Of a stretch of 64,000 nucleotides of DNA, positions 57,690 to 64,000 are shown piece by piece. The stretch is from contig NZ_JACXST010000002.1 of the NCBI RefSeq assembly GCF_014850975.1, forward strand, positions 496,001-560,000, written 5' to 3'. Source of the DNA: Methylomonas fluvii (GTDB lineage Bacteria; Pseudomonadota; Gammaproteobacteria; Methylococcales; Methylomonadaceae). The translations under genes were made by a program, and so were the position numbers. Numbering within the stretch: the first letter of the stretch is position 1; every line of letters begins with the position of its first letter. The notes below the pieces were generated by a model, which saw only the letters and a program-made list of their open reading frames with translations, did not search any database and was not told where the DNA came from.

Positions 57690-58598
57690 TTACGCCGCGA
57701 CGGCAGATTTACGGCGACTGCCAAAACCGATCATACCGACCATCGCGCTGCCGAATAACCAAACGGCGCCAGGAACTGGCACAGCGGCGATTGATAACTC
57801 ATAGCCGGAGACGTTTGCATTCCATCTGCCGACGCCGTTACCGCCCAGCGCAATGGTATAAACTTGGCCTGCCTCTGCGAAAAACTCAAGATAATTCACT
57901 GCATCGACGCTAGCGTCATGAGTCAGGTACTCCATGCCGGAACCAACGCCTGTGTTGTAGAAAGGGTTGCTGGTATTTTCCGGCTTGCCGGTGTTATTCC
58001 AACTACCGTGGTGGCTGTAAGCTACCGAGTTGGTAGTATCCATACCTTTAAACACGGTAACGCCAAAATTACCGTTAATTGTGCCCAGCGAGGTCAGGTT
58101 CAACCTCAATACAGTAGAGATGTCGGATTTAATCAAACCCATGTCAATTTGGTGTTTCCAACCGGTAGGGCCTGTTGCGGTAGGTACGCCATTAGCATCG
58201 AGACCATTATCTTTCCAAGCACCGGCGCCGGTATCAATTTCCGCTGCCACGCCATAATCAGCCAGTGCGTCGGCGGCCGACACTTCCAAGGTTCCTGGTC
58301 CGTGAATCGCGGCAGCCCAGTTCAAATGCGCGCGACCGGTATATCCGAACGGCAACGCACCACCTGCTGTACCAAGCCAAGGCACTTGAGTACCTTGGTA
58401 GCCGCCGCTTTCAGGGCCGGTAGCAATTGTATCGACATCGGGACCGTCAAACGTGTAATTCCAACCATCGGTTGCACTGGCCGCCGTTGTTGTAAAGGTG
58501 TTGTACATGACATGCGCCGACGCGGTAGATGCGCCTGCTGAAAGCGCGACGCCAGCGACCGCCATGGAAACAGCTTTGGCCAATTTTGTTTTGATCAT
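57690..58598 (-). CDS. PEP-CTERM sorting domain protein
   Basis: A 302-residue exported protein. A signal peptide (residues 1-28, ending 'STASA') leads into a Gly/Asn/Thr-rich beta-type body. The C-terminus has the exosortase sorting signal: 'VPVPGAVWLFGSA' (the PEP-like motif), a hydrophobic helix, then 'SRRKSAVAA'. This would be recognised by an exosortase (not in the window), cut, and possibly glycosylated. The body has no recognised function; proteins of this type are often linked to biofilm or polymer matrices. The start is ATG with AAGG upstream. Confidence 0.92.
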   Translation of the reverse strand: MIKTKLAKAVSMAVAGVALSAGASTASAHVMYNTFTTTAASATDGWNYTFDGPDVDTIATGPESGGYQGTQVPWLGTAGGALPFGYTGRAHLNWAAAIHGPGTLEVSAADALADYGVAAEIDTGAGAWKDNGLDANGVPTATGPTGWKHQIDMGLIKSDISTVLRLNLTSLGTINGNFGVTVFKGMDTTNSVAYSHHGSWNNTGKPENTSNPFYNTGVGSGMEYLTHDASVDAVNYLEFFAEAGQVYTIALGGNGVGRWNANVSGYELSIAAVPVPGAVWLFGSAMVGMIGFGSRRKSAVAA

Positions 58599-58939
58599 AC
58601 GTTTTTACCTTAAATCTTAAGTTATGGGGAGAAAGCACCTTGAGCCCAGGACTTAACAATTTTGTAAGCCATAACTGACAGGCGCCTGCTTCCATAACGC
58701 AATCCTTATGCCACCTATAAAACGTATTAATTACAAACAATTAGAGTTTACTTATTCTCAACCCTTAATCAAAGTCCGTGATTTAGCTCACAAAAAACAG
58801 GTGAAATAACATAATTTAGATTTTCCCCTTACTCGAGCAATTCTTTCGGTCCAAAGTTCGAGAGCAAGACCGATTTAGGTGTCATGCTGTATTGAAAAAA
58901 TCAGCCACAAGTCACACAGCCAATCAAAACCCAGAGTAG
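58599..58939. other. upstream region of the PEP-CTERM gene
   Basis: 341 bp between ppsA and the PEP-CTERM gene, both on the minus strand. No gene is visible. It contains a CRP-like palindrome (58777-58792, listed separately) and AT-rich stretches that may hold the promoter. No clear ppsA terminator was found. Confidence 0.45.
58777..58792. promoter_or_regulatory. CRP/Vfr-like site upstream of the PEP-CTERM gene
   Basis: CGTGA and TCACA separated by 6 bp match the CRP consensus TGTGA-N6-TCACA at nine of ten positions. It lies about 180 bp upstream of the start, within reach of an activator site if the transcript has a leader. cpdA in the same window shows that cAMP is likely used as a signal. 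Confidence 0.45.
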
Positions 58940-61333
58940 CTATCGTCTTAACCTACGCTCCACATCCAGCAGACGCTGGGTAGTCTGCAACACCGTATCC
59001 GGGTTCAAACTCATCGAATCAATGCCGATTTCGACTAAATATTCAGCCATTTCCGGGTAATCGGACGGCGCTTGACCGCAAAGACCGGAATGGCGGCCGT
59101 TGCGGCGGGCGCCTTCGACCGCCAGGCGAATCATGGTCTTCACGCCGGCATCCCTCTCGTCGAAATCATTGGCGACGATTTCCGAATCGCGGTCCACACC
59201 CAGCGTCAATTGGGTCAAGTCGTTGGAGCCGATCGAAAAGCCGTCGAACAATTTAGCGAACTCGTCGATCAGGATGACGTTATTCGGTATCTCGCACATC
59301 ACGTAAATTTCCAGGCCATCATCACCACGTCTTAAACCCTGCTCCGCCATGTAAGCCAATACTCGCTCGGCTTCGTCTATCCGCCGACAAAATGGGATCA
59401 TCAACACTACGTTTTTCAAGCCCATCTGCTCACGCACCCGTTTCATTGCCGCGCATTCCAGGGCAAACCCCTCGGCATAAGCCGGGTGCACATATCGGGA
59501 AGCGCCGCGAAAACCGATCATCGGATTAGCCTCGTCACGCTCGAACCAACGTCCTCCCAACAAGGTGGCATATTCGTTGGTTTTGAAATCCGACATTCGC
59601 ACCACCACCGGCTTCGGATAAAACGCCGCGCCGATCGTGCCAACGCCTTCCGCCAGGCGTTGAATAAAGAACTCTTCCGGCCGGGTATAGCCTTCGGTCA
59701 ACTGCTTAAGTTGCTCCAGTTCGCCGGCGTCTGCGACTTTTTCCGGGTGAATCAAAGCCATCGGATGGGCCTTGATATATTCGGTGATGATGAATTCCAT
59801 CCGCGCCAGGCCGACGCCGTCGCTGGGCAGGAAGCTGAGTTTAAACGCCAACTCCGGAGTACCCAGATTGAGCATGATCTTGGTTTTTGGCCGCTGCAGT
59901 TGCGACAAATCCGTCTGCGTCACGTCAAAATCCAGCCGGCCAGCATAGACCTTGCCGACATCGCCTTCCGCGCACGACACCGTCACCAGACTGCCGCTCG
60001 CTATCGCAGCCGTCGCGTTCTCACAACCTATCACGGCCGGCACACCCAGTTCGCGGGCAATGATGGCTGCGTGGCAAGTGCGCCCGCCGCGATTGGTGAC
60101 GATGGCGGCGGCGGTTTTCATCACCGGCTCCCAATCCGGCGTCGTCATGTCGGCCACCAAGACTTCGCCGGGCTTGAAACTACCGAGCTTGGCGACGTTG
60201 TCTATCACCCGCGCCTGCCCGACCGCAATCTTGCTGCCCACGGCATGGCCTTTGACGATGACTTCGCCTGCTTGTTTAAGCTGGTATTGTTCCAACACGT
60301 TACCCAGCTTTTGTGAGGCCACGGTTTCCGGACGGGCCTGCACGATATACAACTTGCCGTCCAAACCGTCCTTGGCCCACTCCATATCCATAGGCCGGCC
60401 GTAGTGGCGCTCGATTTTTAAGGCGTAATCGGCCAATTGCAGCACTTCCGCATCGTCGATACAAAATTGCCGGCGCTCCTGATTTGAGGTGGCGACGTTG
60501 CGAATCGGTTCGCGGGTGCGGCCATCGCTATAGATCATCTTGATTTTTTTTGCGCCCAGCGTGCGCCGTAATACCGCGCGATAGCCTTGCGCGAACGTGG
60601 GTTTATGCACATAAAATTCGTCCGGATCGACCGCGCCTTGCACCACGTTTTCACCCAAGCCATAAGCCCCGGTGATAAACACGGCATCGCTGAAGCCCGA
60701 CTCGGTATCCAGCGAAAACATCACGCCGCTGGCCGCCAAATCAGAGCGCACCATTTTCATTACGCCTATCGACAAACCGATTTTGAAATGATCGAAGCCC
60801 TGATCCAGCCGGTAATGAATCGCCCGGTCGGTAAATAGACTGGCAAAACAACGCTTGCAAGCATCCAGCAAGGCTTGGCCGCCGCGAATATTCAGATAAG
60901 TATCTTGCTGGCCGGCAAAGCTGGCGGTCGGCAAATCCTCGGCGGTGGCGGAGCTGCGCACCGCGACGGTTACATCGTCTTGATATTGCTGCTGTAATTG
61001 CCCGAAAGCATCCAGAATTTGCTGCTGCAAATCGGCCGGCAAGGGGGCTGCATACACCAAGTCACGCGCCTGTTGCGCACGGTGCGCCAAGCCTGCAACA
61101 TCGTCGGCATCGACGTCGTCGAGTAAGGCGTGCAAACGCGGCCAAGCGTCGGCCTGATCGAGCATATAACGATAAGCTTCGGCGGTAATCGCAAAACCAT
61201 TGGGGACAATCACGCCCTCCGCGGCCAACTCGCGATACATCTCGCCGAGCGAGGCATTTTTACCGCCGACCAGCGGAATATCATTGATGGTAAGTTCTGC
61301 AAACCAGCGGATGTATTGATTGTGCGTGGACAT
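58940..61333 (-). CDS. ppsA: phosphoenolpyruvate synthase
   Basis: A 797-residue PEP synthase (pyruvate, water dikinase) that makes PEP from pyruvate and ATP. The ATP-grasp domain opens with 'GGKNASLGEMYREL', the phosphohistidine domain carries 'GGRTCHAAIIARELGVPAVIG' region with the catalytic His near residue 420, and the PEP-binding barrel ends with 'GLCGQAPSDYPEMA' containing the catalytic Cys. The ATG at 61333 has AAGGAG upstream; the open frame extends 14 codons further. In a pyruvate-producing C1 metabolism it would drive gluconeogenesis. Confidence 0.97.
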   Translation of the reverse strand: MSTHNQYIRWFAELTINDIPLVGGKNASLGEMYRELAAEGVIVPNGFAITAEAYRYMLDQADAWPRLHALLDDVDADDVAGLAHRAQQARDLVYAAPLPADLQQQILDAFGQLQQQYQDDVTVAVRSSATAEDLPTASFAGQQDTYLNIRGGQALLDACKRCFASLFTDRAIHYRLDQGFDHFKIGLSIGVMKMVRSDLAASGVMFSLDTESGFSDAVFITGAYGLGENVVQGAVDPDEFYVHKPTFAQGYRAVLRRTLGAKKIKMIYSDGRTREPIRNVATSNQERRQFCIDDAEVLQLADYALKIERHYGRPMDMEWAKDGLDGKLYIVQARPETVASQKLGNVLEQYQLKQAGEVIVKGHAVGSKIAVGQARVIDNVAKLGSFKPGEVLVADMTTPDWEPVMKTAAAIVTNRGGRTCHAAIIARELGVPAVIGCENATAAIASGSLVTVSCAEGDVGKVYAGRLDFDVTQTDLSQLQRPKTKIMLNLGTPELAFKLSFLPSDGVGLARMEFIITEYIKAHPMALIHPEKVADAGELEQLKQLTEGYTRPEEFFIQRLAEGVGTIGAAFYPKPVVVRMSDFKTNEYATLLGGRWFERDEANPMIGFRGASRYVHPAYAEGFALECAAMKRVREQMGLKNVVLMIPFCRRIDEAERVLAYMAEQGLRRGDDGLEIYVMCEIPNNVILIDEFAKLFDGFSIGSNDLTQLTLGVDRDSEIVANDFDERDAGVKTMIRLAVEGARRNGRHSGLCGQAPSDYPEMAEYLVEIGIDSMSLNPDTVLQTTQRLLDVERRLRR

Positions 61334-61375
61334 GTTGCGCTCCTTGGCTGTAGTTATGCTTATCCTTATAAGCAT

Positions 61376-61702
61376 ACGCCGTTGGCAGTAATCGGCAAGG
61401 GTCTGGAGCTGTCGCCTGGGGCGGGTGTAATCGCGGCACGCAAGGCTTTGGCTGAATTTTAAAGCGGGTTAATTGTTAAGGTCGGGGTTAGCTCCCAATG
61501 CCGTTAACTTAAGGACTAGGGTTTCGGGCAGGGTTTGAAACGGGTTTTAAACCATCGGGCCGGAAGCCAATCTGTTGCGCTTAGGAACTAAAACTTAATC
61601 GTGCGGGTACGGTAATTTCGTGCCGCAGCGCGGCGGAGTTTGGAATTTCCACACAGCGTGAGGGAATGAGCACAAAGCTCTTTATTTCCCTAGCCCCTCT
61701 TG
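61376..61702. other. intergenic region upstream of ppsA
   Basis: About 330 bp without a supportable gene between ppsA and the hairpin cluster. It probably holds the ppsA promoter; none was identified with confidence. Confidence 0.4.
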
Positions 61703-61810
61703 TTCCCAAGCTCTCGCTTGGAAATCAAACACTTGGAAGCTGTTGCTTCCTGTAGAGTTAGGAAGCTGGAGCTTCCAAGGCCAAGGTTCCCAACCTAGAG
61801 GTTGGGAACC
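61703..61810. repeat. cluster of short palindromes
   Basis: Four short hairpins in 108 bp: TTCCCAAGC/GCTTGGAAA (61703-61711 and 61716-61724, imperfect), GGAAGC/GCTTCC (61735-61750), GGAAGC/GCTTCC again (61761-61776) and a perfect 11-bp stem GGTTCCCAACC/GGTTGGGAACC (61785-61795 and 61800-61810, loop TAGA). The first is a relative of the TTCCCACGC palindrome at 8571. The last begins 7 bp after the TonB-receptor stop and may slow decay or termination, though it lacks a U-run. Confidence 0.75.
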
Positions 61811-61817
61811 AGAAAGA

Positions 61818-64000
61818 CTAATACTCCACTCTTACTGATCCCATAAATGTCCTCGGTGTGCCGACTTCGATAGCGTTACGGCTGAAAGCCGCGCTGGGAA
61901 AATATTCCTTGTCGAGCAGGTTGTTGACATTCAACTGCGTGGTCACTTTACTGCCGCCAACTTTCCAAGAATAACTGGTCAATAGATTTACCGTCACATA
62001 GCCTGGCAGTACGACGTCAGTGTTACTTGTTTCAGTAGTTTGGGAGCCGCGAACCAGTACTCCACCACCGAACTTCAAGCCTCGCAATGTACCGGCTTGT
62101 AGCTCGTAAGTGGTAAACAAACTGCCTCCATGTTTGGGAACTCCTGGCAAGCGTTGACCATTTTCGCCCGGATAACCTTTAATAACTTTCGCATCGGGTG
62201 TATAAGCATAAGCACCGATCATGTTCCATCCAGGCAGAATTTCGCCCTTAATATCGAATTCCAGGCCAGCTGTTTTAGCCTCTCCTATCGCTCTTGCGTC
62301 GATAAAAGTCGGTGGCTGATAAATTGCCATATTTTGCTTGGTCAGATCGAACCAAGCCAACGTAGCCATCAATTTTTTGTCGAAGAGTTCTGTCTTGGCT
62401 CCAAACTCCCACTGCTGTGCAGTTTCAGGGCGTAATAACGAACCGCCAATTGATCTACCGGATTGAACACCAACAAAGTTTTCAGTGTAACTGCCGTACA
62501 CACTAAATTCAGGAATAGGTTGCCAGACCAAGCCGCCGCGAGGTGTCAAGCTATCCTGCATGGGATTTTCAGTAACCGTCCCACTGACAAGATCGACATA
62601 TTCATTTTCCGCACCGTCATAGCGAAAACCCGCCAGCATAGAAAAGTTAAATGGCAATTTGATTTGATCTTGGAGATAAAGCCCGAACCATTGCTCCAAT
62701 GCTGAGCTATTAACAACGGGGGCATTGGCTATTTGACCTTGGATGGCATTAGCTCCAAGATAGGTAGGATTATAAATATCTGTGGCATTGAAATAATATT
62801 GCTCGGTACCTTGCCTAAAGGTACGAAAATAGTCCCCGCCTAATAGTAACGTATGTTGTAATCCCCATGTATCGAAATGCCCCGTCAAATTGATCGCATT
62901 AAAATAGCTGGCATCATCTCCCGGCGGACGATGTCCGACCACGCCGAATATATTTAACATTCTATTGTCAGCATTTAACCCTGTCGGATTAGCTGCGTAA
63001 GTCTCTATACCATTGTAGACCGCAGTAAAACGATGGCTCAGCGTCCAATTGTCGTTAAAGGCATGAGACCAATTCATTCCCACCAGAACCCGTTCGAACG
63101 TACTTTGCGGGTCTGCTTCACCTAAAAATCGACTGCGTGGTACATCGGCTGGCCGATTGCCAATTGCAGGTATGCCCCGGTCAAATACCACATGACCGTA
63201 ATCGTATTCCAATTCAAAATTCACCTGGGTTTTAGGGCTAATGATCCAAGTAACCGTCGGTGCGATAAAAATACGGTCACTGCTTACCATGTCACGAAAC
63301 GAGTTGGCATCCTTATAAGCCAGGTTAATACGGTACAGTAACGATTTGTCGTCGGTAATCGGCCCGGTGGCGTCCACGGTGGTACGATAGAAGTCGTAAG
63401 AACCGAATTGTTGTTGCAAGGAATAATACGGCGTTGCCAACGGTTGTTTGGTGACGTAATTGACCACGCCACCAGGCGCAGTCAGACCATAAAGCAATGA
63501 TGCCGGCCCTTTCAGAGCTTCGACGCGTTCCACATTGGCCAAATCCCGTCCTCCCCAGGCACTGGCCAACGGAAATGCCGCTCCATTGCGATAATCGCCT
63601 GCGGGGTAATTATCAAAACCTCGTCGTCTCGACCAGTCCAGCCAATCACCGGAATTTGCAGTGCCTTGATAGATACCGCTGACATAATTGAGCGCATCGC
63701 CCGGGCGGACAGCTTGCGTGTCTTCCAAAACCTGTTTTGGCACGACCTGTATCGAATACGGCGTTTCCATAATCGGCGTATCGGTTTTAGTGGCCGTGGT
63801 TGCATTGGGCAAACTGTAATCCGGGTTATAAGGATCAGTCGAATCATAAACCGCCTTCCCCATCACCGTCACCGCCGGCATCGTCGCCGCCGTGCGCGGC
63901 TCGACAGCCGCCGCTTGCTCAACCGTAAACGTATCGTTCGCCGTTTTTCGCACAGTCAAGCCGGAATCCTGCAACATCCGCTGCATGGCCTGCTCCGGGG
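61818..64000 (-). CDS. TonB-dependent siderophore receptor (5' end outside window)
   Basis: At least 727 residues, with the frame open to the right edge, so the N-terminus is missing. The first visible residues ('MQRMLQDSGLTVRKTANDTF') are the end of a secretin/TonB short N-terminal (STN) signalling domain, as in FecA-type receptors that regulate a sigma/anti-sigma pair. The plug follows ('METPYSIQVVPKQVLED', 'VEALKGPASLLYGLTAPGGVVN') and then a 22-strand-type barrel to the C-terminal Tyr. It would import a ferric siderophore across the outer membrane; the ligand is unknown. A matching sigma/anti-sigma pair would lie to the right of this window, if present. Confidence 0.92.
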   Translation of the reverse strand, partial: PEQAMQRMLQDSGLTVRKTANDTFTVEQAAAVEPRTAATMPAVTVMGKAVYDSTDPYNPDYSLPNATTATKTDTPIMETPYSIQVVPKQVLEDTQAVRPGDALNYVSGIYQGTANSGDWLDWSRRRGFDNYPAGDYRNGAAFPLASAWGGRDLANVERVEALKGPASLLYGLTAPGGVVNYVTKQPLATPYYSLQQQFGSYDFYRTTVDATGPITDDKSLLYRINLAYKDANSFRDMVSSDRIFIAPTVTWIISPKTQVNFELEYDYGHVVFDRGIPAIGNRPADVPRSRFLGEADPQSTFERVLVGMNWSHAFNDNWTLSHRFTAVYNGIETYAANPTGLNADNRMLNIFGVVGHRPPGDDASYFNAINLTGHFDTWGLQHTLLLGGDYFRTFRQGTEQYYFNATDIYNPTYLGANAIQGQIANAPVVNSSALEQWFGLYLQDQIKLPFNFSMLAGFRYDGAENEYVDLVSGTVTENPMQDSLTPRGGLVWQPIPEFSVYGSYTENFVGVQSGRSIGGSLLRPETAQQWEFGAKTELFDKKLMATLAWFDLTKQNMAIYQPPTFIDARAIGEAKTAGLEFDIKGEILPGWNMIGAYAYTPDAKVIKGYPGENGQRLPGVPKHGGSLFTTYELQAGTLRGLKFGGGVLVRGSQTTETSNTDVVLPGYVTVNLLTSYSWKVGGSKVTTQLNVNNLLDKEYFPSAAFSRNAIEVGTPRTFMGSVRVEY

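Overview
The window is a 64 kb chromosomal segment from a gammaproteobacterium. The gene set (gammaproteobacterial NusA, the rimP-nusA-infB-rbfA-truB-rpsO-pnp operon, RppH, CysG, WaaA, Lgt) and a PEP-CTERM protein with a 'PGAVWLFGSA' anchor fit a Methylomonas-like methanotroph (Methylococcales). This is an inference: no methane- or methanol-oxidation gene lies in the window. There is no rRNA, CRISPR array, integrase or transposase.

Region 1 (1-12.75 kb, almost all minus strand) is a SUF iron-sulfur assembly locus: Rrf2 regulator - sufB - sufC - sufD - sufS - sufU, followed by rsmJ, a Rieske ferredoxin, lgt and prfB, with a DUF433/DUF5615 toxin-antitoxin pair at the left edge. The SUF locus is broken twice. 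A hicAB toxin-antitoxin pair is fused by a TAATG overlap to sufB and followed by a 1.8 kb repeat-rich island, and a Uma2-family nuclease gene sits on the opposite strand between sufD and sufS. The island carries two inverted copies of an elaborate multi-hairpin repeat whose stems have changed on both arms while keeping the same fold. They bracket a low-GC gene of unknown function. An exact match to the E. coli IscR type-1 operator core lies in front of the Rrf2 gene.

Region 2 (12.9-20.6 kb) is an exopolysaccharide/glycan locus: polysaccharide deacetylase, GT2 glycosyltransferase, an exosortase-A-associated O-glycosylation ligase, and a membrane alkaline-phosphatase-superfamily enzyme with Thr at the nucleophile position, facing a UDP-glucuronate 4-epimerase and a UDP-sugar dehydrogenase. 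The PEP-CTERM protein at 57.7 kb is a plausible client of the same exosortase system.

Region 3 (20.6-28.7 kb) holds a TetR regulator, pgsA, uvrC, a family 5-like uracil-DNA glycosylase, an OmpA-family porin, a GNAT fusion protein and a 2-oxoacid decarboxylase. Region 4 (28.9-38.2 kb) is the translation/RNA-decay operon rimP to pnp, preceded by two identical tRNA-Phe genes with a strong promoter and two terminators. Region 5 (38.4-41.6 kb) has a HAD phosphatase with dhaK, and dhaL convergent to dhaK. Region 6 (41.8-57.4 kb) mixes amino-acid and housekeeping genes: argD-argF, an SH3 protein, ilvD, a membrane AlbA-like protein, argA-nudix-cpdA, rppH, a HAD-IB hydrolase, a TusA-like protein, cysG, a small cytochrome c, argG and waaA. 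Region 7 (57.7-64 kb) carries the PEP-CTERM gene, ppsA, a hairpin-repeat cluster and a TonB-dependent siderophore receptor that runs off the right edge.
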